This document shows positions 8,671 through 17,898 of a stretch of DNA of 64,000 nucleotides, piece after piece. How positions within the stretch are numbered: the first letter of the stretch is position 1; the number at the start of each line of letters is the position of its first letter. The DNA is from Acinetobacter cumulans (GTDB taxonomy: Bacteria; Pseudomonadota; Gammaproteobacteria; Pseudomonadales; Moraxellaceae): assembly GCF_003024525.3 (NCBI RefSeq), contig NZ_CP035934.2:1364001-1428000 (forward strand). The letters run 5' to 3'. Under the pieces are notes generated by a model, which had not been told where the DNA came from, did not search any database, and saw only the letters and a program-made list of their open reading frames with translations. Made by a program: the position numbers and the translations under genes.

Positions 8671-9069
8671 GGTAAACTCCTAATGAGTATGTTTAGTTTA
8701 CCAAGTTAAATTTTCTGTTTTTATCAGCACACATCAATCGTAGAATGGCAAAAAAACAACTAGAATTGGGATAGTGTTTTAAATAATCATCTAACTAAAG
8801 ATTACAGTAGTAATCTTTAGTTGTTCAAATTAATTTAGGTGCAAAATGGGTTCAACACTTTCTTTTATCGGACTAAAGATGATGTTAGCAATGACTTCAA
8901 CTCCCACCACCTCCTCATAAGTCAATTTACATTTATAATTCTGAAAGCGACATGAGTTGTCGCCTAAGGCTGAAAATTAAAAAAATGGATTGGCTAAAAT
9001 ATACCTAAAAGATTATTTTTATTTAGTAAGAAATGGCTTGCAAAGCTAGGATATGGGGAATAGTCCACT
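8671..9069. promoter_or_regulatory. intergenic region upstream of the SMC operon
   Basis: About 400 bases without a gene. The first part (to about 8735) is the end of the IS3-type remnant. A perfect hairpin lies at 8793-8822 and a smaller GCGACA/TGTCGC inverted repeat at about 8948-8964. A weak promoter candidate is TTGGCT (8990-8995) and TTATTT (9013-9018) with 17-bp spacing. GGGGAA at 9055-9060 is the likely ribosome site for the TTG start at 9070. Confidence 0.35.
8793..8822. repeat. perfect 13-bp inverted repeat
   Basis: AACTAAAGATTAC, a four-base loop AGTA, then GTAATCTTTAGTT. No long T run follows on either strand. It could be a terminator, an operator for the downstream operon or a scar of a mobile element; the sequence does not decide between these. 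Confidence 0.6.
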
Positions 9070-9877
9070 TTGAACTTAAATAATTTAAAAAAAATGATGG
9101 TGGCGATAGATCAGAATCAGCCTGTAAATCTTATTCGTTTTAAGCGTTTGGTTGCACAATTAAATATTCCACATCGACTTGAAGCCTCAGATATACGTGG
9201 AATTAAAATTAAGGGCGATCTTTATCAGATTGAATATATTCACCCGACCATTGAAAAAGAGATTCAAAATTTAGTCAGCAACATGGGGCATGATCGGATG
9301 AGTGCTGCCAAACAGAATCGTAGTCATCAGCATAAAGTTATTGGTTCATATATTCTAATAAGACAATTGTCAGAACATCCACAAGTGGTTGTTTTTGAAC
9401 AAGATGGTTGTTATCAAACGCCAGTAAGTTTGTCACGTTATGCGGTTATTGTGGAAAACCGTCAAGTCTTTTTAAATAGTGAAAAATTTAAAAATTTTTT
9501 AAAAAATCATACCCATGTGCCATGTGATCAACCTCTAGATTTTATCTTTGGTACAGGAAATGAAATTGCGAATTCTTTACATCAAAACTTTTTGAATCAG
9601 TATGAACATTTGTACTTATGTTTTGATTGTGATTATGGTGGACTCCAAATAGCAAAAAATTTATTTCAATTATTACCTAATAAAACAATGACTTTTGTGC
9701 AACCTTATGACATTCAAAAAACGTTTGGAGCAAGTGGTACATGCTTTGAGTTCAGATGAAATTGAAAAGCTAGTCCATTTCGCAGTTGATGCGCCTATTT
9801 TTATTCGTCCTTTTGCACGACTGCTGTGCAGCACCCAACGCCGACTTGAACAAGAGAGTTTTTTATATGATCAATGA
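9070..9877 (+). pseudogene. jetD: Wadjet JetD-like Toprim nuclease subunit, frameshifted
   Basis: This encodes the Toprim (topoisomerase-primase fold) subunit expected to cut DNA in Wadjet/MksG-type systems. The first frame gives 229 aa from a TTG start and contains the Toprim glutamate in VIVENRQVF (about residue 129) and the DxD motif in CFDCDYGG (about 186-188). It stops at 9759. At a six-A run (9716-9721) the next frame carries a plausible C-terminus (RLEQVVHALSSDEIEKLV ... RRLEQESFLYD) that ends at 9877 and overlaps the next gene's ATG by 11 bp. Joined by removal of one A, the product would be 268 aa, shorter than the usual JetD of roughly 380-400 aa. Either the gene is broken, the frame is rescued by slippage, or the A run is an assembly error. 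Confidence 0.72.
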
Positions 9878-12773
9878 TAGTTTGTCGCTATTACAGTTCA
9901 CGTTAAAGCGGTTGGTCTTTGTGAACGCTGCCAAGCATGCTTATTCTGAATTGCTTCTAGATCAGCACTTAGCTATGTTTGGGCGAAATAATAATGGTAA
10001 AACGGCAAGCTTAGCTGCAACCAAATTGTTACTATTTCCAGAAGTAAACTTTAAGCATTGTTTCCAAAAATTCGGTTTTGAAGGAAAGGATGGACAGTAT
10101 GATACTGAACAATCATTTCGCTTTTACTTTCCCACGCTTAAATCTTATATCGCACTTGAAGTTGAAAACCCAAGTGGCACATTTACCATGGTGTTGTTTC
10201 GTGCGCCAAGTAGTGAAAAAAGTCAAAACTATGCTTATCACCGTGCATTTATTCCACTTCCATATCAAGAAGTGCGCCATTTATTTTGGAATGAATTCGA
10301 ACAAGATTTTGCGGAAAATTTAAGTACTGAAAGCCTGCTGAAATTCACTCAAAAGCAACGTGGCCTCATTATTCAAGAAGCGGCAAAACTCCGCCAAATG
10401 ATTTTTGCACGTTTAGGTAGTCCAGATGCCCAATATTGTATTATTCCGTTAAAAAACAATAATGCAGATTCAATCAATGCTTTTAGAAAGGTCTATAATT
10501 TAGCGTTTTCGATGTCGAGTAATGTTTCAGATGTTCTTTCATCTGCGATCGCTGCCCTAATTGAAATGCAACGTGGTCGTGAGGAAGAAAAACTTGATCA
10601 TGACTTAGAAGAAACCTATCAAAAATATTTACAACTGAATCAACAAAGCCAAACTTTAAAATTAAAACAAAATAATTTAGAACGCTTTAATCTTTTAGCC
10701 AGCGAATTTAAAGCCATTTATCAGGCAACATATGATTATTCAACACAACATCAAGCGATTGATTATTATGTCAACTTACAGCGAAATAAATTGGAACCCG
10801 AAAAAATTAAGCAGCAAAGTCAGCTGAATGAGTTTAATCTTCAACTGCGTGATTTAAAAAATAATATCGCCCAAATAAAAGAAACAGTCATTGGATTAGA
10901 GACAAATCTGAGAACACGCAATAAAGATGTGAATTTGACCAATAAAGACATAGAAAATGCGCAAAAAGTGCAATATGAATATCCACATGACATGTCTATT
11001 CATGAGATTAAAGCGGCACTTTATGCAGAAACTCAAGAATTGATGAAAGAACGAGAATTATTAAGAGATAGCACAAAAGTAGCAGAAGAATTTCAAAAGA
11101 AAAGAAAGCTATTGAATGAAAGACAACAACAATTGGAACAGCTTTCGACAGAGATTCAAAGCATAAAAAATCAAAAAGATGATGAATTATTGGTTAATCA
11201 AGTGACTGATCATAGTCGACAAATATTACATAGTTTGAACAGCAAATTAGTGAATATTCGACAAGCATTACCCGCGGAAGATCTTCACACTGTTGAGTCT
11301 TTCACTGCACTTTTTCAAATGACATCATCTTCACTCTCATTTAAAAATCAGTTGATTGCTATTCCATCCAAACAGTATCAACCTAAACAAGTATTACAGC
11401 AGTTGGAAGATGAGTTTTTAGCATTAAATGTAGATGTTGAAAATCTTGCACAGGATGTTAAATATTTGGAGCAGTTAATACGTAATGCACACAATCTGGA
11501 GTTCAACCAAGCCAACGAGTTAAAGCTCAGCAATGATATTCAAAAAAATGAAAATGATATGCGTCTGTTGGATGCTTTAGCATCGAATACGCAGCGTGCA
11601 AAGGAATTCACCACAGAAATTAACAGTTTAAATGAACAAAAAGAAAAATATGTAGAGCAGTTGAATGCGTACGAAATTCAATTTGACGATCTACGCAATC
11701 TGCAAGGAAATTGCCAATCGATTTTGGATCAACTTACAGACCAACATGATAAGTTTAAAAAAATAGTCGACTTCTTGGGGCATGCCTCGCAAATGTATGC
11801 GGTGCTACCTTCAACAGCAGCCGATCATCACGAATCACAACTCAATTCAACGGCTGTACACGACTTGTTTGAACAAGCGCATGGCTTAAGTGATTTGGCT
11901 AAACAATTAAAAGATAAATATAACCAGTTTGTCTTCAAATTTACCCAATTTTCCAATGAAGTACCCACGGCCGATATCGATTTAAATCGTGTATACATTC
12001 AACTCGATGAATTGGAACAAAGTTTTGAAATTTATCAAAATATGTTCGCAAATTTAGATTTAGAACATCAGCAATTTAAACATGCTGTACTTGGGCATAA
12101 CGAAGAAATACGATCACAAGTGAATGAAATTAATGAGGCACAAGATCAACTGCATCGTGTTGTCGCCATGATTAACCAAAAAATTAATCATCATCAAATT
12201 TCCAATTTAACTGAAATTCGATTACAACTAGACACCGTTTCTGATTTCGATGCTTTAAAAAACACCTTAGAAAAACATAATATTTCGGGTGAAACATTAG
12301 CAGAGGAATCATTCTACTTATCGTTAATCGCTTTCTTTAATAAGCATCAAGACAAAGGTCGTTTGAAAATGGCCAATCTCATCGAATCCATCCAGTATCG
12401 TTATAAAATTGATGGACAAGAAGTCGTTAAATCACAATCTGGTGGAACGACTACGACAATTACTTCTTTTGTATTGGCTGTGCTTTTAAAAGAAATTCAA
12501 GTGATTGGCACGTCTGTGCGCATTCCAATTATTGTCGATGAAATATCAGCTTTAGATGCTGAAAATACGGCGTCTACTATTCAACAGATCGGAGAGCATG
12601 GTTTTTCAATCTTCTGTGCTACACCAGAATTGACGGCGTATTTGGTTTCAGAAGTGGGGCGCTATATTTACATTAATCAAAATGTCGCCAAGAACATTAT
12701 GGAACCTGAGTGCCAGTGGAATATTATGCCGCACCATGTAAATCATTGGGGGACACATGAAGCTCAATCGTGA
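9867..12773 (+). CDS. jetC: SMC-like ATPase, JetC/MksB-type
   Basis: A 968-aa SMC-like motor. The N-terminal head carries Walker A GRNNNGKT (residues 39-46). A long, Gln/Glu/Lys/Leu-rich coiled-coil region (roughly 240-830) is broken by a hinge-like middle. The C-terminal head has the ABC signature SQSGG (about 856-860) and Walker B IPIIVDEIS (about 886-894) followed by ALD. In Wadjet systems the JetABC complex extrudes loops on circular DNA and presents it to JetD for cleavage. I place the start at the ATG at 9867 (MINDSLSLLQ), which overlaps the restored end of jetD; the open frame extends upstream to 9786 through jetD coding sequence and is not needed. MukB/MksB condensin is the alternative, but the Toprim neighbour favours Wadjet. 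Confidence 0.85.
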   Translation: MINDSLSLLQFTLKRLVFVNAAKHAYSELLLDQHLAMFGRNNNGKTASLAATKLLLFPEVNFKHCFQKFGFEGKDGQYDTEQSFRFYFPTLKSYIALEVENPSGTFTMVLFRAPSSEKSQNYAYHRAFIPLPYQEVRHLFWNEFEQDFAENLSTESLLKFTQKQRGLIIQEAAKLRQMIFARLGSPDAQYCIIPLKNNNADSINAFRKVYNLAFSMSSNVSDVLSSAIAALIEMQRGREEEKLDHDLEETYQKYLQLNQQSQTLKLKQNNLERFNLLASEFKAIYQATYDYSTQHQAIDYYVNLQRNKLEPEKIKQQSQLNEFNLQLRDLKNNIAQIKETVIGLETNLRTRNKDVNLTNKDIENAQKVQYEYPHDMSIHEIKAALYAETQELMKERELLRDSTKVAEEFQKKRKLLNERQQQLEQLSTEIQSIKNQKDDELLVNQVTDHSRQILHSLNSKLVNIRQALPAEDLHTVESFTALFQMTSSSLSFKNQLIAIPSKQYQPKQVLQQLEDEFLALNVDVENLAQDVKYLEQLIRNAHNLEFNQANELKLSNDIQKNENDMRLLDALASNTQRAKEFTTEINSLNEQKEKYVEQLNAYEIQFDDLRNLQGNCQSILDQLTDQHDKFKKIVDFLGHASQMYAVLPSTAADHHESQLNSTAVHDLFEQAHGLSDLAKQLKDKYNQFVFKFTQFSNEVPTADIDLNRVYIQLDELEQSFEIYQNMFANLDLEHQQFKHAVLGHNEEIRSQVNEINEAQDQLHRVVAMINQKINHHQISNLTEIRLQLDTVSDFDALKNTLEKHNISGETLAEESFYLSLIAFFNKHQDKGRLKMANLIESIQYRYKIDGQEVVKSQSGGTTTTITSFVLAVLLKEIQVIGTSVRIPIIVDEISALDAENTASTIQQIGEHGFSIFCATPELTAYLVSEVGRYIYINQNVAKNIMEPECQWNIMPHHVNHWGTHEAQS

Positions 12774-14133
12774 CCTCATTATTAAAGCCATTATTGATGA
12801 AAAGAGTTATTTTTTAAGATTTATAGATTACATCAATGAGCATCATTCGGGTGGTGAGTTTCCTAAGAGCTTATATATTGATTTTTTTGAACGTCAAATT
12901 CGTAATCAAGCCAAACTTGACGCGACTAAAGCCAATCTCATTCAGCTCCTGAGCCTTGAATCCTTGATCGATAATCATATTTTTGCCGATTTTCCATCAA
13001 CAGGACAATTGGTGCTCAATAAAACCGTACTTGATCTACTCAGTTTTCTAGACACGAAGCGTAGCCGGCAATTGGTGAATGCTCAGTTAGAAGACATGCG
13101 TAAACGTACCGTGGTTGTGGCACTTGATATACAACATGCTGAAGTCGGTAGCCAAAGCTATAAAGAAAATGTACTGAGTTTTAAATTACTACTGAATGAA
13201 ATTCACAGTAAGGTGCAAGAAAACTGTACCGTTTTACAAAGTCGATTGGAAAGTTTTGCGGAAGAATATCGACTCTTTGAATTGGGCGAAAGCCAATTGA
13301 CCATTCAAGATCTATATACGCAAGTCAACCAACTCTTTTTACGCAATGTGAAACCTTTTTTAGATTTTACTTCAACCGATCAAATTTTAACGGTGCAGTC
13401 TTTTCATGAGGCGGTCACTTCAATCATCGATTTTTTTGAAGGGCAATGCGACATTGAATTGGCATATCAACTCAGTTATCGACTCACTGCAATAACATCC
13501 TACTATAAAGATATTCAATTAATCTCTGAGCATATTAGCCGTTATTTACATCAAATTGGGCAAGATCGCTCAAGTTATTTGGCAATTGAAAATGCCTTTT
13601 CTGAATTGATGAATGCTTTAGAACCACTACGACACGGCGGTGCTAAAAATATTAAGCTTAAACCAGATGCTGAGTTTTTTGAACATTTAACGGTATTCGA
13701 AGGACTTGCTGACCATAAAAAGAAATATCAAGCAAAACTCAATTTGGAGCCAGAAAAGAGTCTATTTCCATTTGAATATTATTTAGAGCGTTTATATTCA
13801 AAGCCCTATAAAGAAACGCAAGTTATTGAACGTGTAGCGCTACCCAAAACTATACGTTTAGAAGAAACACGAAAAAAAATGATCATGAATTTAGTCGCGA
13901 ATTTATCTTTACCGAACCAAATTGATGATATTTATTTGTATACGCATGAGCAACTTCAACAGCATTTAAATGATTATTCCCTCAAAGATATTTTGTTTGG
14001 TTTAGAGATGTTATTGCCTTTATTAAGAAGTGATTTCCACGGGCAACAACAAAGAGGGCGAGTTGAAGATCTACAGTATTATTTAGAATATTCTGTGCTT
14101 TCATGGCATAAAAAAGAGGTGATGCATGGTTAG
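12757..14133 (+). CDS. jetA: kleisin-like subunit, JetA/MksF-type
   Basis: A 458-aa, almost wholly helical protein starting MKLNRDLIIKAIIDEKSYF. It has no enzymatic motif. Its size, its place directly after the SMC gene (17-bp overlap) and its helical, charged character match the kleisin subunit JetA/MksF (DUF3375-like), which bridges the two SMC heads. A winged-helix-like N-terminus (DFFERQIRNQAKLDATKAN) and a C-terminal block (LYSKPYKETQVIERVALP) are seen. The assignment rests partly on context, because direct similarity is low by eye. The ATG is preceded by GGGGGA within the end of jetC, which supports coupled translation. Confidence 0.72.
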   Translation: MKLNRDLIIKAIIDEKSYFLRFIDYINEHHSGGEFPKSLYIDFFERQIRNQAKLDATKANLIQLLSLESLIDNHIFADFPSTGQLVLNKTVLDLLSFLDTKRSRQLVNAQLEDMRKRTVVVALDIQHAEVGSQSYKENVLSFKLLLNEIHSKVQENCTVLQSRLESFAEEYRLFELGESQLTIQDLYTQVNQLFLRNVKPFLDFTSTDQILTVQSFHEAVTSIIDFFEGQCDIELAYQLSYRLTAITSYYKDIQLISEHISRYLHQIGQDRSSYLAIENAFSELMNALEPLRHGGAKNIKLKPDAEFFEHLTVFEGLADHKKKYQAKLNLEPEKSLFPFEYYLERLYSKPYKETQVIERVALPKTIRLEETRKKMIMNLVANLSLPNQIDDIYLYTHEQLQQHLNDYSLKDILFGLEMLLPLLRSDFHGQQQRGRVEDLQYYLEYSVLSWHKKEVMHG

Positions 14134-14659
14134 TCTACAAAAAAGTGAACAGATCTTTAATACTTTAATGAATGGTCGAATCATCAATCGCGAAATCATT
14201 GATAATGATGTTTTAGTTGCAAATCCATTATTTAATGAAATTATGGACAACCTAGAAGTGTATAAAAAACAATATGAAATGAGTGGTTTCAAGTTTTTAC
14301 ATTCAGGGGATTATGTCTATATTACTGAAGATGAAAAGAATAAAACCGACATTGCCATGAAGGCACAAATTCTACTGCTATTGATTGGCAAATATCTGAA
14401 TAACAATAATTACAGCCTACAAAAAATTAAACATTTGAATGTTGGTCTAACACGTTCAGACATTTTAGGTGTTCAGGCGATGCCAGAGACCATTGAATTG
14501 TTAAATCGAGCAGGCATGGGGGATGATGTTTTTGTTCAAATCAAAAATATATTGGTCGAACGTCATATTTTATTAGAAAAAACCAGTTCTGAATCTTTTA
14601 TTTTATCGGCAATTGGCGAAAAGTTTTTTGATGAATTACATCCATTGTATTTAGGTTAG
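14126..14659 (+). CDS. jetB: KITE-like subunit, JetB/MksE-type
   Basis: A 177-aa protein starting MVSLQKSEQIFNTLMNGRI, overlapping jetA by 8 bp and with AAGAGGTG as ribosome site. Size and position fit the KITE (winged-helix) subunit JetB/MksE (DUF4194-like), which dimerises on the kleisin. Features consistent with this are IINREIIDNDVLVANPLFN near the N-terminus, then LLLLIGKYLNNNNYSL, and a winged-helix-like C-terminal part ending EKFFDELHPLYLG. It is the last gene of the D-C-A-B operon. The identification is largely contextual. Confidence 0.7.
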   Translation: MVSLQKSEQIFNTLMNGRIINREIIDNDVLVANPLFNEIMDNLEVYKKQYEMSGFKFLHSGDYVYITEDEKNKTDIAMKAQILLLLIGKYLNNNNYSLQKIKHLNVGLTRSDILGVQAMPETIELLNRAGMGDDVFVQIKNILVERHILLEKTSSESFILSAIGEKFFDELHPLYLG

Positions 14660-14755
14660 ATTGAATAGCCACCATTCTCCTAGACAAATTTCGTCTATTC
14701 TGTCACTGATACAGTAGAGCATTTATGTGTATCGTGGTAGCATTTATCAATGATT

Positions 14756-15247
14756 TTAAACCTTAATCATTCCACCTATAATTAAGTCAATTATTGAATC
14801 GCCATATTGCTTTAAACCATCAATATCACTCGGATTTGCAAGAAAACGTAAAGCACCATTCATGATCATGCCAATGATGTTATGCCCCGTATTTTCACAA
14901 TCCAAATTGGCTCTAAAAAAACCAAGTTCAACACCGTGTTTTAAGTAATTGGCAGTTAAAATGCCGCCCATTTGCATAACACCTTGCACAAATTGAGTAA
15001 GTTCGGCATCAATTGAAGTCGCTTCAAGTAACAGCAACTTCAAAGAGAGAGGATTTTCTTGAGCAAACTGTCTTAAACGTTCAGAAATATGCTGACATTG
15101 CTCACGATACTCTTCGACATTCTTTACCGCCTGAGGTGTATTTTCACCAGAGAGAAGCGACATAATTTTTTGCATAGTATCAGAAATGACATGCTGCAAG
15201 CCCATAGTATATTGTCGAAAATATTGATGAAATTTGTCTAGGTTAAA
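14756..15247 (-). pseudogene. TetR-family regulator remnant lacking its DNA-binding domain
   Basis: The open part reads MGLQHVISDTMQKIMSLLSG onward for 149 aa and ends LIIGGMIKV. It matches the C-terminal ligand/dimer domain of a TetR-type repressor (TQFVQGVMQMGGILTANYL, LGFFRANLDCENTGHNIIG). Reading upstream in the same frame continues sensibly as WFNLDKFHQYFRQYT to a TAG near 15267, and no helix-turn-helix is found beyond it. The DNA-binding domain is therefore missing and the gene is a fragment, although an N-terminally shortened protein could still be made from the ATG at 15205. It lies between jetB and the right repeat. Confidence 0.65.
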
Positions 15248-15253
15248 CCATTG

Positions 15254-15310
15254 TAAAAGAGCATACTAAAAACGATAATCGCCTCTATATTGATGTTGAA
15301 TGCTCTTTTA
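15254..15310. repeat. 11-bp inverted repeat around a 35-bp core at the TetR breakpoint
   Basis: TAAAAGAGCAT at 15254-15264 is matched by ATGCTCTTTTA at 15300-15310. The element sits just where the TetR homology ends. It may be a scar of a small inserted element or a protein-binding site. Confidence 0.45.
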
Positions 15311-15494
15311 GTAAAAGCTGTATATTGTCAAAATTTAATAGAGTTATAAGGGTAGTGGGGCAGTTTGGTGGTGGAAAAACTGTTATTTGATTAAAAAAAC
15401 AACACTTAAACTATGTATCCTGGCGTGTATCCTAAATATTATGAAAAGTAATTAATTGATTAAAAACAAAAGGGTAGGTGGAGGTTTTCGTCCA

Positions 15495-15553
15495 TGTGGG
15501 CCCACCATATAAAACAACCACTTAGGTGCATTAATCCTAAGTGGTTTTTTAAT
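15495..15553 (+). repeat. 59-bp direct repeat, right copy (putative att site)
   Basis: Identical over 59 bp to 6842-6900: the last 13 nt of the tRNA, spacer and terminator. The bases to its left (GTCCA) do not rebuild the rest of a tRNA, so this is not a second gene. It marks the right end of the tRNA-bounded island. Confidence 0.85.
15518..15550 (+). terminator. duplicated tRNA terminator
   Basis: The same CCACTTAGG/CCTAAGTGG stem and six-T tail as at 6865-6897, here without a tRNA in front. It could now stop transcripts leaving the island on the plus strand. Confidence 0.75.
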
Positions 15554-15955
15554 GAGTTATTTTATTTAAGAAAATTTAAGTGTTTGTTTTATTTGTATTA
15601 AATTATATCTACTCCAGCTGATAAATTAAAAACTAAAGTTTTACAATGAATTATGTAAATATGTTGTAAAAGATAAATGAAATATTTTGGATGTTTATAC
15701 ATCTATTGAGTTAATGTGTGATTTATCTTGAATTGACTTAAATCAAGTGCAAAATGGAAGGGTATTTTCTCTATAGCCCTATGTTGCTTAATTTTACTTA
15801 CTATTTATTTTTAACGAGTAATATTACAAAAATCAAAACTTGGTGATGATTCTGTCCCAATAAAAATCAATAAAAGAAAACCCAGAGAGTTCGACCAGGT
15901 CTACTTGCAGCATTAGCTATAAAGTTTTAGATAAATTTCAATACATTGCTGTAAT
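15554..15955. other. AT-rich intergenic region right of the island
   Basis: About 400 bases from the right repeat to the photolyase stop codon. I see no ORF with a plausible start and composition and no clear hairpin. It is presumably chromosomal sequence that lay downstream of the tRNA before integration. Confidence 0.4.
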
Positions 15956-17389
15956 TCACTTAGCATTGCCCATTTTAAAGGTGGCTATCGCACGTTGGCG
16001 TGACATTTTTAAATCAATGATAGGGTGCGGGTAGTCTAAATTGGAATCTGTAATATAAGCATAAGGCTCATGAATCTGTTTAGCATCACAGCTGGCCAGT
16101 TCTGGCACCCAGCGTCGAATATAATCGCCTTGAGCATCAAATTTTTGTGATTGGCTGGTTGGATTAAATACTCGAAAATACGGCACAGAATCTGTACCTG
16201 TTGAAGCAGACCATTGCCAACCACCGTTATTGGCGGCAAAGTCGCCATCGACGAGTTGTTGCATAAACCATGCTTCGCCTTTACGCCAATCAATCAATAA
16301 ATTTTTGGCTAAAAACATGGCGCAAATCATACGAACACGATTATGCATCCAGCCTGTGGCTAACATTTGGCGCATTCCAGCATCCACAATAGGAATACCA
16401 GTCTGGCCGTATTTCCAAGCATTTAGTGCCTCGTCATCTTGTAACCACGAAATATTTTCTGTGTTCCGTTTAAACGGAAGATGCTTAGATACATGCGAAA
16501 AATCAGCCATAACATGTTGATAAAACTCACGCCACAATAATTCATTTAGCCAAAATTGCTGGCCTGAGTTTTGAATATAAAAGTGGCCTTGTTGAGCATT
16601 AAATAATGCCTCTAAACATTGCCGAATAGATAGAATCCCAATATTTAAGTAGACTGAAAGCTGGCTAGTTCCTTCAATTGCAGGAAAGTCGCGGGTTTGA
16701 TCATATTGCACTAGATTTGAATCTATAAAATGCATTAAGTGATCGAGAGCAACTTGCTCTCCCACAGGCCAAAGCTGTTGCTTTTCTGCTGATATTGCTT
16801 CAAACCCCAATTGTTCAAGACTAGGTATAAGGTTGTCGATTCCTTCATTATCAAACACCATTTGCTGTGCTTCAATAGCTGGGAGAGCTTGTGGCACGCA
16901 AATATTTAGTTGCTCTATACAGTTCTTTTTGAAGGCACTAAATACTTGATAGGGTTGGTTTGATTTGTTGCGAATCGTATGTAAAGGAAAGATTGTTCGA
17001 TCTGTATATTGCTCAAATTGACAATCCATTTTTGACACTTGAGTTGCAACAGATAGATCACGTTGCTTTTCATTCCAGCCATTTTCAATATTGCAATGTA
17101 TGGTTTTAATTTGAAAGCGTTGGCAGAGCTGTTTGAGTGCTGCTGGAATATCTTGCCAGAGTGGCACGGTTTGAATATGTAGAGGAATATTGAAAGCACG
17201 TAACGAATTTTTTAATTCGGCTAACTGACGTAAATAAAAATCAATTTTAATAGTCGCATCTTGATGAAGTTTCCATTGATCTGGACTTAAGATTACAACA
17301 GCCATACAGGGGCCATTTTGTTGTGCAAAATATAAAGCACTGTGATCTTGAATGCGGAGGTCATTACGAAACCATACCAATTGCATCAT
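15956..17389 (-). CDS. phrB: deoxyribodipyrimidine photolyase
   Basis: A 477-aa light-driven DNA repair enzyme that splits cyclobutane pyrimidine dimers using FAD and an antenna pigment. The N-terminal photolyase domain starts MMQLVWFRNDLRIQDHSAL. The C-terminal FAD domain has the conserved blocks LNELLWREFYQHVMAD, GQTGIPIVDAGMRQML, GWMHNRVRM and the run NNGGWQWSASTGTD with YFRVFNP. Length is normal for class I CPD photolyases (about 470 aa). It is monocistronic and points toward the island end. Confidence 0.95.
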   Translation of the reverse strand: MMQLVWFRNDLRIQDHSALYFAQQNGPCMAVVILSPDQWKLHQDATIKIDFYLRQLAELKNSLRAFNIPLHIQTVPLWQDIPAALKQLCQRFQIKTIHCNIENGWNEKQRDLSVATQVSKMDCQFEQYTDRTIFPLHTIRNKSNQPYQVFSAFKKNCIEQLNICVPQALPAIEAQQMVFDNEGIDNLIPSLEQLGFEAISAEKQQLWPVGEQVALDHLMHFIDSNLVQYDQTRDFPAIEGTSQLSVYLNIGILSIRQCLEALFNAQQGHFYIQNSGQQFWLNELLWREFYQHVMADFSHVSKHLPFKRNTENISWLQDDEALNAWKYGQTGIPIVDAGMRQMLATGWMHNRVRMICAMFLAKNLLIDWRKGEAWFMQQLVDGDFAANNGGWQWSASTGTDSVPYFRVFNPTSQSQKFDAQGDYIRRWVPELASCDAKQIHEPYAYITDSNLDYPHPIIDLKMSRQRAIATFKMGNAK

Positions 17390-17668
17390 ATTTAATTTCT
17401 CTGCCTAAACTAAAATGAGGGTAGTTAAAATATGTACTTTGCAAATCCTAATGGAGTGATGCTACATATTGTGCGCGAAGGTATTGGTAAATATACAAGC
17501 TACTTTTAAATTGTGTAGAAAATTTCGTGAACAATTGTTTAAATTTGATAAATTAAGCAGTTACAAGCTAGATTTTGCTATGATCAGTCTTTAACATGCT
17601 AAATAACCTAGTGCATTTAAATGAGTGAGCTCACTTCTCGCTAGGACAGAAAAATGAAGGATTTTATA

Positions 17669-17893
17669 ATGAAGTTGAAAACAGCCTTATTTGTATTGGT
17701 TTCTGTTGTTTCAGTTGCAGCGCTTACGGCTTGTGTTAAAAAAGAAGCAGCGCAAGAGACTGCTCCAGCCCCAGCAACAACAGCAGAAGCTTCAGCAGCT
17801 GAAACCCCTGTAACGAATATTGAAGTTAGCCCAGATATGATTGATGCTGCACCATTAGAAGGTCAAGCAACATCGGAAGCAACAGCAAAATAA
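17669..17893 (+). CDS. small lipoprotein, unknown function
   Basis: A 74-aa protein with a type II (lipoprotein) signal. The start MKLKTALFVLVSVVSVAALT leads to the lipobox LTAC with the acceptor Cys around residue 22. The mature part is short, Ala/Pro/Thr/Glu-rich and low in complexity (AQETAPAPATTAEASAAETP). The ATG at 17669 has GAAGGA seven bases upstream; an in-frame ATG at 17654 would add MKDFI. It is probably anchored in a membrane facing the periplasm. The function is unknown. Confidence 0.75.
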   Translation: MKLKTALFVLVSVVSVAALTACVKKEAAQETAPAPATTAEASAAETPVTNIEVSPDMIDAAPLEGQATSEATAK

Positions 17894-17898
17894 GCACG

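Noticed and set aside
15495-15507. Possible second tRNA at the right repeat
   Set aside because: Only the last 13 nt of the tRNA are present; no D arm, anticodon arm or complete T arm can be formed upstream.
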